From Pseudomonas hamedanensis (GTDB taxonomy: Bacteria > Pseudomonadota > Gammaproteobacteria > Pseudomonadales > Pseudomonadaceae), in NCBI RefSeq assembly GCF_014268595.2, contig NZ_CP077091.1, positions 3,560,001 to 3,624,000 on the forward strand: a stretch of 64,000 nucleotides of DNA. Direction: 5' to 3'. Positions 36,901 to 47,202 of this stretch are shown one piece after another. The translations under genes were made by a program, and so were the position numbers. Position 1 is the first letter of the stretch. The number at the start of each line of letters is the position of its first letter. A model generated the notes under the pieces. It worked only from the letters and a program-made list of their open reading frames with translations. It ran no database searches and was not told the origin of the DNA.

Positions 36901-38378
36901 GCCATCGGCGTGTCGTCACCCATCGAGCCAACGGCTTCGTAACCTTGCTCGCCGAGCGGACGCAGCACCTGATCGCGTTCCTCGAACGTGACCTGATACA
37001 TCTTCATGTACTGCTTGAGCTGATCGACATCGTAAAAAGCCGAACCGTGGTCGTTGTCTTCCATGGTTGCCTGAATGCGCAGGGCATTCTTGCGCAGCCA
37101 TTGTTTGTACGGATGACGGGATTTCAGACGGTTGTCGATCGCATCGGTGTCGAGGATCTGCCCGGTTTCGGTGTCCACGGCAAGGATCTGGCCCGGGCCG
37201 ACACGGCCCTTGGCGATCACGTCTTCCGGCTGGTAGTTCCAGACGCCGATTTCCGACGCAACGGTGATGAAACCGTTGGTGGTGGTAACCCAGCGCGCGG
37301 GACGCAGACCGTTACGGTCGAGCAGGCACACCGCGTAGCGACCGTCGGTCATGACCACGCCGGCCGGGCCGTCCCACGGCTCCATGTGCATCGAGTTGTA
37401 CTCGTAGAACGCACGCAGGTCCGGGTCCATGGTTTCGACGTTCTGCCACGCAGGCGGAATGATCATGCGCACGCCACGGAACAGGTCGATGCCACCGGTG
37501 ACCATCAGTTCAAGCATGTTGTCCATGCTCGAGGAGTCGGAACCGACACGGTTGACCAGCGGGCCGAGTTCTTCCAGATCCATCAGATCGTTGGTGAACT
37601 TGGTCCGACGGGCCTGCGCCCAATTGCGGTTACCGGTAATGGTGTTGATCTCGCCGTTGTGGGCGAGGAAGCGGAACGGCTGCGCCAGCGGCCATTTCGG
37701 CAGGGTGTTGGTGGAGAAGCGCTGGTGGAACACGCAAATTGCGGTTTGCAGGCGCTCGTCGCTCAGGTCCGGATAAAACGCGGCCAGGTCGGCCGGCATC
37801 ATCAGGCCTTTATAGATGATGGTCTTATGCGAAAAGCTGCAGATGTAGTGGTCGGTGTCAGCGGCATTGGCGACCGACGAACGGCGACGCGCGCTGAACA
37901 GCTTGACGGCCATGTCCTGATCGCTCAGGCCTTCACCGCCGATGTAGACCTGCTCGATCTGCGGCAGACGCTCAAGCGCCAGGCGGCCGAGGACGCTGGT
38001 GTCGATCGGCACTTTGCGCCAGCCGATCAGTTGCAGGCCTTCGGCGAGGATTTCGCGGTTCATGTTCTCGCGAGCGGCTTCGGCCTTGACCGGATCCTGG
38101 TTGAAAAAGACCATGCCCACGGCATATTGCCGGGGCAGCTCGACACTGAAGGTTTCCTGGGCAATGGCTCGCAGGAACGCGTCAGGCTTTTGAATCAGCA
38201 GACCGCAACCGTCACCGGTCTTGCCGTCGGCATTAATCCCACCGCGGTGGGTCATGCAGGTCAGGGCCTCGATGGCCGTCGTCAAAAGGGTATGACTGGG
38301 TTCGCCCTGCATATGCGCTATCAGGCCGAAACCGCAGTTATCCTTGAATTCATCTGGTTGGTACAGACCTGCTTTCAT
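33933..38378 (-). CDS. gltB: Glutamate synthase large subunit (GltB)
   Basis: 1481 residues, the family's usual length. The N-terminal class-II glutaminase domain begins [23 protein letters not shown]; Cys15 is the catalytic nucleophile after propeptide removal. The central and FMN-binding synthase domains follow, with the [12 protein letters not shown] and [20 protein letters not shown] motifs and a Cys cluster for the [3Fe-4S] centre ([19 protein letters not shown]). The C-terminal beta-helix has Gly-rich repeats. It makes glutamate in the nitrogen assimilation cycle. ATG 38378 was preferred to GTG 38384 two codons upstream because relatives start MKxGLY; both are possible. Confidence 0.97.
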   Translation of the reverse strand: MKAGLYQPDEFKDNCGFGLIAHMQGEPSHTLLTTAIEALTCMTHRGGINADGKTGDGCGLLIQKPDAFLRAIAQETFSVELPRQYAVGMVFFNQDPVKAEAARENMNREILAEGLQLIGWRKVPIDTSVLGRLALERLPQIEQVYIGGEGLSDQDMAVKLFSARRRSSVANAADTDHYICSFSHKTIIYKGLMMPADLAAFYPDLSDERLQTAICVFHQRFSTNTLPKWPLAQPFRFLAHNGEINTITGNRNWAQARRTKFTNDLMDLEELGPLVNRVGSDSSSMDNMLELMVTGGIDLFRGVRMIIPPAWQNVETMDPDLRAFYEYNSMHMEPWDGPAGVVMTDGRYAVCLLDRNGLRPARWVTTTNGFITVASEIGVWNYQPEDVIAKGRVGPGQILAVDTETGQILDTDAIDNRLKSRHPYKQWLRKNALRIQATMEDNDHGSAFYDVDQLKQYMKMYQVTFEERDQVLRPLGEQGYEAVGSMGDDTPMAVLSQRVRTPYDYFRQQFAQVTNPPIDPLREAIVMSLEICLGAERNIFQESPEHASRVILSSPVISPAKWRSLMNLDRPGFERQIIDLNYDESLGLEAAIRNVADQAEEAVRAGRTQIVLSDRHIAPGKLPIHASLATGAVHHRLTEKGLRCDSNILVETATARDPHHFAVLIGFGASAVYPFLAYEVLGDLIRTGEVLGDLYEVFKNYRKGITKGLLKILSKMGISTIASYRGAQLFEAIGLSEEVCDLSFRGVPSRIKGARFVDIEAEQKALAIEAWSPRKPIQQGGLLKFVHGGEYHAYNPDVVNTLQAAVQQGDYAKFKEYTSLVDNRPVSMIRDLFKVKTLDTPLDMSEIEPLESVLKRFDSAGISLGALSPEAHEALAEAMNRLGARSNSGEGGEDPARYGTIKSSKIKQVATGRFGVTPEYLVNAEVLQIKVAQGAKPGEGGQLPGGKVNGLIAKLRYAVPGVTLISPPPHHDIYSIEDLSQLIFDLKQVNPQALVSVKLVAEAGVGTIAAGVAKAYADLITISGYDGGTGASPLTSIKYAGAPWELGLAETHQTLRGNDLRGKVRVQTDGGLKTGLDVIKAAILGAESFGFGTAPMIALGCKYLRICHLNNCATGVATQNEKLRKDHYIGTVDMVVNFFTYVAEETREWLAKLGVRSLEELIGRTDLLEILEGQTAKQNHLDLTPLLGSDHIPADKPQFCGVERNPPFDQGLLAEKMVEMASSAINDLSGAEFDLNICNCDRSIGARISGEIARKHGNQGMAKAPITFRFKGTAGQSFGVWNAGGLNMYLEGDANDYVGKGMTGGKLVIVPPKGSVYKTQESAIIGNTCLYGATGGKLFAAGTAGERFAVRNSGAHTVVEGTGDHCCEYMTGGFVCVLGKTGYNFGSGMTGGFAYVLDQDNTFVDRVNHELVEIQRISGEAMEAYRSHLQNVLNEYVAETDSEWGRELAENLDDYLRRFWLVKPKAANLKSLLSSTRANPQ

Positions 38379-38582
38379 AGACACTTTCTCACCAGGCTGC
38401 CTCTACTCGAGGCAAATTTCTTTTCAATTCAACCACTTGCGATCCGCGCCGAACGTACGCCGGCTTAGCGGGGGCAAAAGGGTGGTCATTGTACACAGCG
38501 ACACAGAGGCTCACAAATTTGACGACGAACTGTCGCAAATTCATGTCGCATTTGTGAAAGGTTTAAAGCGATATGCTGTGCT

Positions 38583-38607
38583 AGTCAAAACTTTTTTAAT
38601 TTTGACT
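38583..38607. promoter_or_regulatory. Perfect dyad in the gltB upstream region
   Basis: AGTCAAAA (38583-38590) and TTTTGACT (38600-38607) are exact reverse complements across 9 bases. They sit about 200 bp before the gltB start and about 120 bp past the SPOR/AAA gene start of the next operon's 3' end. The 38385-38728 gap otherwise holds no gene. An operator role for gltBD is inference; a terminator for the SPOR/AAA gene is the alternative. Confidence 0.4.
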
Positions 38608-38728
38608 GCAACGACTCAAAGACTACTGTGACGCAGACACCACAAGGCGCGCGGTCTGTAGAGACGGCGCGCACATGTAGAAATTTTGAGGTGCTTGGAG
38701 AGGCGGCCTGGGTAAGGCCGCCGAATCT

Positions 38729-40333
38729 TCAGCGAGTTGTTGCCAGTTCCTGTTGGACGCTGGCGACAGTGCGAGGCCAAGGTTTACCAGCCTGAACCTT
38801 CGCTGGCAAGGCCTTGATGGCAGAAACGGCCGCATCACGATTGGCAAAGTTGCCGTAGGTGATCACGTAGAGCGGCTTGCCGTTGAGGACTTTCTTGAAA
38901 TAACGGTATTCGCCGCCCTGCTCTTTGACGAAGTTCTGCGCGGCGGTTTCCGAGCTGGTGCCGAGGATCTGCACCACGTAATTGCTGGTCGGCTGACCGG
39001 CGTACCAGCTGCCACCGGACGCTTTGGCGACGGTGACCGGTTTCTCGGCAGGCTTGGCAGCGGCAACCGGTTTGGCCGGCGCTGGCGCGGGTTTGGCGGC
39101 AGGTGCTGGTGCTACCGGAGCAGGCTTGGCCGTGGCGACTTGCGTCGGAGCCGGCGTTGGGGCGGGTTTTGCCGCAGGTACCGGAACCGGGGTCGGCGCA
39201 GGACCGGCTGGGACGCCCGCAGGCGGTGCGGAGGTGGTCACGGTCGGCGGCGTATCACTGGAGCCTTCCAGCGGCACACCGTCATCGCCTTCGGTGATGC
39301 CACCGGCGGCTTCGGCCAGCGGACCACGCATGACCGGCTGTGAGTTGCCGACCAATGGCAGCGGCATCGGCTGGGTGTTGCCGGCAAACTCGACGGCTGG
39401 CGCACCACCGTTGGCGGCACCCTGGCCCAGCGGCAGTTGTGCCTGTTCATTGGCCGGAGCACCGGTGGTCGGTGCCTTGCTGCGACCCGGCATCAGCCAG
39501 GCGGCGGCGACCGCGACCACAACGACGGCGGAAATCGCCAATACGTGTTTCTTCGGCATGTTGAACCCCATACTTGGACGCTTCACCGCGGAGCGGCTGG
39601 CAATCATGACTTCGATCAGAGCATCGCGAGCGACCTGGTTGATATTGCCCGGCCAGCCCTCGGAGCTTTCGTGAATATCAGAGATCTGATCGGCGGTGAA
39701 AAGTTCGACACCCCGGCCCGCGCCTTCCAGCCGCTGGTCGAGATATTCGCGGGTCTCTTCTTCGGTGTACGGCTGCAATTCGATGACGTGAAAACGCTCT
39801 TCTTCGAGCTGCAAAGCCTCGAGCTGAGCGATCAGCGACGACTCACCGAACAGGAATACATGCGGACGACCTTCCGGCGTGCCCGCGCCCAGCGCCATCA
39901 GCGCTTCAAGCGCGGACTCGTCGAGCTGCTCGGCATCATCCACCAGCAGATAGACTTCCTGCCCGGTGAGGGCCAGTTGCACCACCTGCTCCAGAATCGC
40001 GCCGACTTCGGCCTGGGCGACATCCAGCGCCTGCGCCACCTGGCGCAGCACGCCCGCCGCATCACCGGCACCACGGGCGGACACCACCACGCTCTGTACT
40101 GACTGTTTATTGGTGCTGGCAACCAGCGCCTGACGCAACAGCGTCTTGCCGCTGCCCTGCGGGCCGGTGACCACCAGCAGCAACTGGCTGTAACGCGCCA
40201 GATGATGCAGTTGCCCCAGCACCGGTTTGCGCTGGGCCGGGAAAAACTTGAAGCCCGGCACCCGTGGCGCGAAAGGGTCGTGGCTTAACTGGAAATGGCC
40301 GAGAAACGCCTCGTCGGCATGCAAACTAGTCAT
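38729..40333 (-). CDS. DamX-like protein: AAA ATPase domain, membrane helix and SPOR domain
   Basis: 534 residues. Residues about 1-270 form an AAA domain of the ExeA/GspA type (Walker A VVTGPQGSGKT near 53-63; Walker B YLLVDDAEQL near 119). A single membrane helix follows near 280 (HVLAISAVVVVAVAAAWLMPG), then a long Pro/Ala-rich linker, then a C-terminal SPOR domain (SWYAGQPTSNYVVQILGTSS to the end) that binds denuded septal peptidoglycan. E. coli damX lies in the same place after aroKB; this longer form with a clear ATPase domain is common in Pseudomonas. It likely acts in cell division. Confidence 0.88.
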   Translation of the reverse strand: MTSLHADEAFLGHFQLSHDPFAPRVPGFKFFPAQRKPVLGQLHHLARYSQLLLVVTGPQGSGKTLLRQALVASTNKQSVQSVVVSARGAGDAAGVLRQVAQALDVAQAEVGAILEQVVQLALTGQEVYLLVDDAEQLDESALEALMALGAGTPEGRPHVFLFGESSLIAQLEALQLEEERFHVIELQPYTEEETREYLDQRLEGAGRGVELFTADQISDIHESSEGWPGNINQVARDALIEVMIASRSAVKRPSMGFNMPKKHVLAISAVVVVAVAAAWLMPGRSKAPTTGAPANEQAQLPLGQGAANGGAPAVEFAGNTQPMPLPLVGNSQPVMRGPLAEAAGGITEGDDGVPLEGSSDTPPTVTTSAPPAGVPAGPAPTPVPVPAAKPAPTPAPTQVATAKPAPVAPAPAAKPAPAPAKPVAAAKPAEKPVTVAKASGGSWYAGQPTSNYVVQILGTSSETAAQNFVKEQGGEYRYFKKVLNGKPLYVITYGNFANRDAAVSAIKALPAKVQAGKPWPRTVASVQQELATTR

Positions 40334-40343
40334 CGGAATCTTA

Positions 40344-41444
40344 TTAACCTTTAAGCTGAGCCAGGGCGCGGTAATCCGCTCCCAGCGTGGCCTGTAGAAC
40401 CTCTTTCGGATAATCGTCGGTCACTACCGCTTCGCCCATCCGGCGCAGCAGCACCAGGCGCAGACGACCGTCGATCACTTTTTTGTCGATTGCCATGTGT
40501 TGCAGAAAATCGGCTTCGCTCATTTCAGTCGGCGGAACCACCGGCAGACCGGCACGCTGGAACAGACGAATGCCGCGGTCGCGCTCTGCATCGCTGATCC
40601 AGCCCAGCCGCGCGGACATTTCCAGCGCCATCACGGTACCCGCCGCGACCGCCTCGCCATGCAGCCAGACACCATAGCCCATGTGGGTTTCGATGGCGTG
40701 GCCGAAGGTATGGCCAAGGTTGAGCGTGGCGCGCACGCCGGTTTCCTTTTCATCGGCACCGACCACGGCAGCCTTGGCGGCGCAGGAACGCTCGATCGCA
40801 TAGGTCAGCGCGGTTTGGTCCAGCGCACGCAGGGCGTCGACGTTTTCTTCCAGCCAGGTCAGGAACGGCTCGTCGCAGATCAGGCCGTACTTGATGACTT
40901 CTGCCAGCCCTGCCGACAGCTCGCGTTCCGGCAGGGTTTTCAGCGACGCGGTATCGATCAGCACCACGTTCGGCTGATAGAAGGCGCCGACCATGTTCTT
41001 GCCCAGCGGATGGTTGATGCCGGTCTTGCCGCCGACCGACGAATCGACCTGGGACAACAAGGTGGTGGGAATCTGGATGAAGTCGACGCCGCGCTGGTAG
41101 CAGGCAGCGGCAAAGCCGGCCATGTCGCCGATCACCCCGCCGCCGAGGGCGATCACCGTGGTGCGGCGATCATGCCGGGCGGTCAGCAGACCGTCGAAGA
41201 TCAATTGCAGGGTTTCCCAGTTCTTGTAGGCCTCGCCGTCCGGCAACACTACCGAGATCACCGAGAACTGCGCCAGGCTGCGGGTCAGACGTTCAAGGTA
41301 GAGCGGCGCCACGGTCTCGTTGGAGATGATTGCCACCTGACGCCCGTGGATGTGCGGCGCCAGCAACTCGGGCTGATCCAACAAACCTTCGCCAATATGA
41401 ATCGGGTAGCTGCGCTCGCCCAGGTCGACCTTGAGTGTCTGCAT
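40344..41444 (-). CDS. aroB: 3-dehydroquinate synthase (AroB)
   Basis: 366 residues with the NAD-binding [19 protein letters not shown] near residue 100, metal-ligand Glu and His in the C-terminal half ([11 protein letters not shown]) and [16 protein letters not shown]. It converts DAHP to 3-dehydroquinate in the shikimate pathway. It follows aroK with a 150-bp gap and precedes the SPOR/AAA gene by 10 bp. Confidence 0.97.
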   Translation of the reverse strand: MQTLKVDLGERSYPIHIGEGLLDQPELLAPHIHGRQVAIISNETVAPLYLERLTRSLAQFSVISVVLPDGEAYKNWETLQLIFDGLLTARHDRRTTVIALGGGVIGDMAGFAAACYQRGVDFIQIPTTLLSQVDSSVGGKTGINHPLGKNMVGAFYQPNVVLIDTASLKTLPERELSAGLAEVIKYGLICDEPFLTWLEENVDALRALDQTALTYAIERSCAAKAAVVGADEKETGVRATLNLGHTFGHAIETHMGYGVWLHGEAVAAGTVMALEMSARLGWISDAERDRGIRLFQRAGLPVVPPTEMSEADFLQHMAIDKKVIDGRLRLVLLRRMGEAVVTDDYPKEVLQATLGADYRALAQLKG

Positions 41445-41596
41445 GTGTCCCCACAGTGAAGATGAAAGCAGGCGTCCTGCCCTGAATTATTGGTGTCCTG
41501 CGGCCTGTAGCGGGTATGACGCCGCTCGCCCGCCATCCGCCACACCCTTGGCGGGCTGTGGCAGGACGCCGAGGATAGCGCATTTCGAGCGCTGCT

Positions 41597-42115
41597 TTAA
41601 CGGGGAGGAAGCTGCGCCAGACGATCGAGAATGTCCAGCACCACCATGCGCGGCGGCCGTTCGTCGGTTTCCACCACCAGATCGGCAATTTCCCGATACA
41701 GCGGATCGCGGATGGCGAGCAGATCACGCAGGGTTTTCGCCGGATCGGCGGTGCGCAGCAAAGGCCGATTGCGGTCGCGGGCTGTGCGGCCGACCTGCTG
41801 TTCGACGGACGCGTGCAGATACACCACGCGCCCGCCCTCATGCAGGGCCTTGCGATTGGCGTCACGCATCACCGCGCCACCGCCGGTCGCCAGCACCACG
41901 CCATCGAACGCGCACAGCTCGGCGATCATCGCCTGCTCGCGATCACGAAAGCCGGGCTCGCCTTCCTTGTCGAAGATCCATGGGATATTGGCACCCGTGC
42001 GCAGCTCAATTTCCTTGTCGGAATCTTTGAACGGCAGGCGCAGCTCTTTGGCCAGCAATCGGCCGATGGTGCTTTTGCCAGCACCCATTGGTCCTACAAG
42101 TATCAAATTTCGCAC
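41597..42115 (-). CDS. aroK: Shikimate kinase (AroK)
   Basis: 172 residues, GTG start. Walker [10 protein letters not shown] is near residue 8, the DSD motif near 33, and [11 protein letters not shown] near 78 binds shikimate. It phosphorylates shikimate with ATP. The start lies 4 bp past the pilQ stop, so it is probably transcribed with the pilMNOPQ operon; the 41445-41596 gap before aroB shows no gene. Confidence 0.96.
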   Translation of the reverse strand: MRNLILVGPMGAGKSTIGRLLAKELRLPFKDSDKEIELRTGANIPWIFDKEGEPGFRDREQAMIAELCAFDGVVLATGGGAVMRDANRKALHEGGRVVYLHASVEQQVGRTARDRNRPLLRTADPAKTLRDLLAIRDPLYREIADLVVETDERPPRMVVLDILDRLAQLPPR

Positions 42116-42119
42116 AGAA

Positions 42120-44198
42120 TCAACGACTCACAGCAATCGCCTGGTTATTCATGATACGCGGAGTGAGAAATACCAGCAGCTCGGATTTTTTCTCCGAAAC
42201 CACATCACGCCGGAAAAGGCGGCCAAGATACGGCACATCGCCAAGAAATGGCACCTTATCTACAACCTTGCTCTGAGTATTTGAAAAAACACCGCCAATC
42301 ACGATGGTTTCGCCGTCGTTGACCAGCACCTTGGCGTTGACCTCGTTTTTCTTGATCGGCGGCACATCCTGCACTTTGTTCAGGTAGTCCGGTTCGTCCT
42401 TGGTGACCTTGACCTCCATGATGATGCGGTTATCCGGAGTGATCTGCGGGGTCACTTCCAGCGACAGCGAAGCCTCCTTGAACGATACCGAGGTCGCGCC
42501 ACTGGAACTGGCTTCCTGATACGGAATTTCGGTGCCCTTGAGGATTTTTGCGGTCTCCTTGTCGGAAGTCACCACTTTGGGTTGTGACACGATCTCACCG
42601 TTGCCGGTCTTCTCCATGGCCGTCAACTCGAGGTCGAGCAGAACGTTGTCGGTAATGAAGGCGATGCCGATACCGGAGGTGTTGTTGACGGTGCCCATGT
42701 CGACGAACGGCGAGTTGGTGCTGGTGCTCCCCGGCGTACCGATGGTCGTCGACGAACCGTTGACCCCTGAGGCGTTCCAGTTGCCCTTGTTTTGAATCGA
42801 GCCGCCCCAGCGCACGCCGAGGCTTTTGTCGTAATCGACGTTGGCTTCGACGATCCGCGCCTCGATCATCACCTGACGCACCGGAATATCCAGTTGCGCC
42901 ACGATCCGCCGCAGTTCGTCGAGGCGATCCTGAGTCTGGTAGGCGATGATGTTGTTGGTTCGCTCATCGACGGTGATGGAACCGCGCTCATCGATTTTCG
43001 CCTCGGCACTGGTCACAGACTGGAACAGCTTGGCGATGTCCGCCGCCTTGGCGTAGTTCACCTGCAGCAATTCGCGGCGCAGCGGCGCCAGCTCGGCGAT
43101 CTGCTTCTGCGATTCCAGCTCCTGACGCTCGCGAGCCGCGATTTCATCGGCCGGCGCCACCAGCAACACGTTGCCGATCTTGCGTTTATCCAGGCCTTTG
43201 GTTTTCAGCACCAGATCCAGCGCCTGATCCCACGGTACGTTCTGCAGACGCAAGGTGATGCCGCCCTGCACCGTGTCGCTGGCGACCAGATTGAGGTTGG
43301 TGAAATCGGCGATCAGCTGCAGCACCGAACGCACGTCGATGTCCTGGAAGTTCAGCGAGAGCTTTTCGCCCACATAGCTGTTGCGGTCAGCGTTGCGTTT
43401 TTGCAGGTCGTCCACCGTCATCGGACGAATGCTGACCGTGAGTTTGTTGTCGGTCTGGAAGGTGGAATAGTCGAACGTGCCGCTGGGCTCGACGCTGATC
43501 ACCGCGCGATCCCCGGTCACCGCGGCGTTGACGAACTGCACGGGGGTGGCGAAGTCCTTGACGTCGAGGCGCACGCGCAGTTTTTCCGGCAATTGCGTGC
43601 GGGCGAAGCTGAGAATGATCTTGCCGTCATGCTCCTGGATGTCCGGGGCGATGGTCGGGTCGGACAGGTCGATCACCACATTGCCCTCGCCCTCCGTACC
43701 CCGCTGGAAGTCGACGCCGCGAATGGCGCGATTACGCGGCACGGACGGTTTGGCAGGCGCTGTCGCCGCCGGGGTGGCACGGGGCGCAACCGCCGCAGTG
43801 CGCGGCGCAGCAGCAGGCGCGCCCTGTCCGACCACCACGAACAGATTGTTTCCCTCGACTCGAGTACTGTAAGGCGCCAGTTGCGTCAGACTGACAATCA
43901 GGCGCGTGCGGTCCTTGGCTTCCGCCACCGTCGCGGTGCGCGCATTGCCGCTGCCCAGATCAAGCGTCTTGTTCGCCAGCTGACTGGTGACGCCGGGCAG
44001 ATCAAGGGCGATCCGCGCTGGCGATTCAGTGGTGTAACCCTTGGGCTGCGGTGGCGGGCCGTCGAACGCCAGCTTCAGTTCGACACGGTCCCCTGGCAAC
44101 GCCGCTACGTCCAGCGTCTTCAGGTTGGCCGCGAGTACCATCGGCGACATCAGCGCTATCCATAGCGAAAAACCGAGGGTGGAGAAAATCCTGTTCAT
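42120..44198 (-). CDS. pilQ: Type IV pilus secretin PilQ
   Basis: 692 residues. A signal peptide ([23 protein letters not shown]) is followed by two AMIN domains (peptidoglycan binding; [19 protein letters not shown] is the first), a secretin N domain ([20 protein letters not shown] near 285) and the C-terminal beta-barrel secretin domain with [15 protein letters not shown]. It forms the outer-membrane pore for pilus extrusion and retraction. Confidence 0.97.
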   Translation of the reverse strand: MNRIFSTLGFSLWIALMSPMVLAANLKTLDVAALPGDRVELKLAFDGPPPQPKGYTTESPARIALDLPGVTSQLANKTLDLGSGNARTATVAEAKDRTRLIVSLTQLAPYSTRVEGNNLFVVVGQGAPAAAPRTAAVAPRATPAATAPAKPSVPRNRAIRGVDFQRGTEGEGNVVIDLSDPTIAPDIQEHDGKIILSFARTQLPEKLRVRLDVKDFATPVQFVNAAVTGDRAVISVEPSGTFDYSTFQTDNKLTVSIRPMTVDDLQKRNADRNSYVGEKLSLNFQDIDVRSVLQLIADFTNLNLVASDTVQGGITLRLQNVPWDQALDLVLKTKGLDKRKIGNVLLVAPADEIAARERQELESQKQIAELAPLRRELLQVNYAKAADIAKLFQSVTSAEAKIDERGSITVDERTNNIIAYQTQDRLDELRRIVAQLDIPVRQVMIEARIVEANVDYDKSLGVRWGGSIQNKGNWNASGVNGSSTTIGTPGSTSTNSPFVDMGTVNNTSGIGIAFITDNVLLDLELTAMEKTGNGEIVSQPKVVTSDKETAKILKGTEIPYQEASSSGATSVSFKEASLSLEVTPQITPDNRIIMEVKVTKDEPDYLNKVQDVPPIKKNEVNAKVLVNDGETIVIGGVFSNTQSKVVDKVPFLGDVPYLGRLFRRDVVSEKKSELLVFLTPRIMNNQAIAVSR

Positions 44199-44211
44199 TA
44201 TTCGACTTCCA

Positions 44212-44739
44212 CTATGAGTGCTCTTTCAAAGGAATGGTGCGCGGGCGCTCCAGCCAGGCGCCCTGGCCGTCGGGGACAATTTCGATGACATCGACCTGAG
44301 TGGCACTGATGGCGATGATGCGGCCATCGTTGCGCCCCAGGTAATCGCCGACTTTCAATCGATGCACCCCGCCCGCTCCGCGCAACAGCGCAAAGGAACC
44401 GGAGGCATTGGCGATCGTGCCGACCATCTCGAACTGCTCGATATTGAAGCCTTCAAGGTATTGCTTGACCCGGTTGGGGTCGGGCTTGACGTTGCGTGAA
44501 CCGTGCCGCTGCCCGGCCAGATCGACGCGCACCTGCCGCGAAAACGGGCTGCGCAGATTCGCCGCGCTGTAAGTGAATGCCGGGTAAGACCGGAATGTCG
44601 GCGTTGGTTCAATCCGGCCGGCCGGGCGCAGACGCACTTCATTGAGATAAGCATCGAGATCACTGAAGTCATCGCTGCCACCGCAGCCCTGCAAAACCAG
44701 CAGAGCCATCGACAGGCCGAAAAAACGCAGCGGGGTCAT
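44212..44739 (-). CDS. pilP: Type IV pilus lipoprotein PilP
   Basis: 175 residues. Lipoprotein signal MTPLRFFGLSMALLVLQGC with lipobox LQGC, then a flexible region and the C-terminal HR domain (FEMVGTIANASGSFALLRG, HRLKVGDYLGRNDGRI). It links the inner-membrane PilMNO complex to the PilQ secretin. It overlaps pilO by 4 nt. Confidence 0.96.
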   Translation of the reverse strand: MTPLRFFGLSMALLVLQGCGGSDDFSDLDAYLNEVRLRPAGRIEPTPTFRSYPAFTYSAANLRSPFSRQVRVDLAGQRHGSRNVKPDPNRVKQYLEGFNIEQFEMVGTIANASGSFALLRGAGGVHRLKVGDYLGRNDGRIIAISATQVDVIEIVPDGQGAWLERPRTIPLKEHS

Positions 44740-45359
44740 TTCTGCAGCCCCTTGTCGTTATAGCGATAGGTCTTGGCGAGGATACTCATGCGCAGCTTAG
44801 GCCCGCCCTCGGGGTTGGCCGGTGCCAGTTCGAAATCATGCAGGGTGACAATACGCGGCAACCCGGCCACGCCGCTGACGAAGGTCGCGAGATCGTGATA
44901 GGCGCCGGTGACGGTGATCCGGATCGGCAGTTCGATGTAGAACGGCTGGGTGACTTCCGGCAGCAGCTTGATCTCCTCGAACTCCAGGCCGCTGCCCAGA
45001 CCGGTGCGCGTGATGTCTTCCAGCAACCCTGGCACTTCGGTGTCGCTGGGCAATTGCCGCAGTAACACGCCGAAGGTGTTTTCCATCTCCTTCATCTGCT
45101 GGGTGTACAGCTCGAGATTGGCCGACAGACGCGCCTTGCTGGCGAACTGTTCCTTGAGGGTGATCTCTTCTTCACGCTTGAGGTCGAGCTGATTCTCCAT
45201 GTCGCTGATGAAAAAGTGATAGCCAAGCCCCAGAACCAACACCATCAAAAGCCCTGCGGCAATGACTTTTACCGCAGGCGGCCAGGAGCCGATGTTGCTG
45301 GTATCCAGATCGTTGAAGTCGACGCTGCGCAGGCTTTCGAGCCATCCGTTGGGCTTCAT
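44736..45359 (-). CDS. pilO: Type IV pilus inner-membrane alignment protein PilO
   Basis: 207 residues, one membrane helix near residues 29-50 (VIAAGLLMVLVLGLGYHFFI), then a coiled coil and a ferredoxin-like periplasmic domain ending near residue 200. It forms a heterodimer with PilN. Four-base overlaps with pilN and pilP. Confidence 0.96.
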   Translation of the reverse strand: MKPNGWLESLRSVDFNDLDTSNIGSWPPAVKVIAAGLLMVLVLGLGYHFFISDMENQLDLKREEEITLKEQFASKARLSANLELYTQQMKEMENTFGVLLRQLPSDTEVPGLLEDITRTGLGSGLEFEEIKLLPEVTQPFYIELPIRITVTGAYHDLATFVSGVAGLPRIVTLHDFELAPANPEGGPKLRMSILAKTYRYNDKGLQK

Positions 45360-45921
45360 CGGTCGTCCTCCCCGACCTTTGGCTGGGTTTGACGAACGGT
45401 CAGCTCGAAGGTGTTGGACTGTTCCAGTTGATCGGCCGATGTCGCCTTCACCTCGTTCAGGCTCGGGGCGTCGAACCAGTCGGAGGCGTCGAGGTTGCGC
45501 ATCAGCTCGGAAACCCGGTTGTTGGATTCCGCCGCGCCACTGATCGACAGGGTCTTGCCGACCATTTTCACGTCGGTGAAGTACACCCCGTCCGGGAGCG
45601 TGCGCGCCAATTGATCGAAGATCCGTCCGCTGAGCTGCCGGTTGCCCTGCAAGTCCTGGATGATGCGCATGCGTTCGACCAGTTGCTGACGGCGCGCCTT
45701 GAGTTCGCTGATCTGCTTGATGCGCTCATCGACCTGGGCGATCTGCTTGCCGATGTAGTCGTTGCGCGCCGTTTGCCGCTCAATGGCAGCGCTGATGATC
45801 TGATCGGCGATCAGCACCGCGCCGACCGAGCCGACCAGCACGCCGATCAAGGCCAGCAGGAAGCGCTTGCGCCGTTCTTCGCGGCGCTCCTCGCGCCAGG
45901 GTAAAAGGTTGATCCGCGCCA

Positions 45922-45922
<1 letters not shown>
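45356..45922 (-). CDS. pilN: Type IV pilus alignment protein PilN
   Basis: 188 residues. The N-terminus MARINLLPWREERREE carries the conserved INLLPWR motif that docks into PilM, followed by a membrane helix near 23-45 and a periplasmic domain. ATG 45922 overlaps the pilM stop by one base; an in-frame start 10 codons earlier lies within pilM and would hide the motif. Confidence 0.96.
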
Positions 45923-47013
<1,091 letters not shown>

Positions 47014-47095
47014 TTACGGACTCTGTAATACGCATTGCGTTCCTTCACCCCCGCCTTGACAGAAGCGCCAATGACGCCCCCGGCGGAAAAGTGCT

Positions 47096-47101
47096 TATAA
47101 T
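47096..47101 (+). promoter_or_regulatory. Possible -10 element for mrcA
   Basis: TATAAT occurs 102 bp before the mrcA start in the divergent pilM/mrcA gap (46987-47202), preceded by TGCT, close to an extended -10. A TTGACA at 47056 is 34 bp upstream, too far to be its -35. Confidence 0.4.
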
Positions 47102-47202
47102 GCCCAGCGATTTTTTCCGCTTTTTACTGCCAGCGCCGGTCGTTTTGTGTGTAGCGCAACCCCGTCGCCAAATTCATTCTTTGCCCTGGATGTCCAAAAG
47201 CC

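Noticed and set aside
35466..38468. 1000-codon open frame opposite gltB
   Set aside because: It is a shadow of the GC-rich gltB codon pattern; its product matches nothing recognisable and gltB is certain.
47056..47101. TTGACA with TATAAT as the mrcA promoter
   Set aside because: The 34-bp spacing is twice what sigma70 needs; only the -10 was kept, at low confidence.
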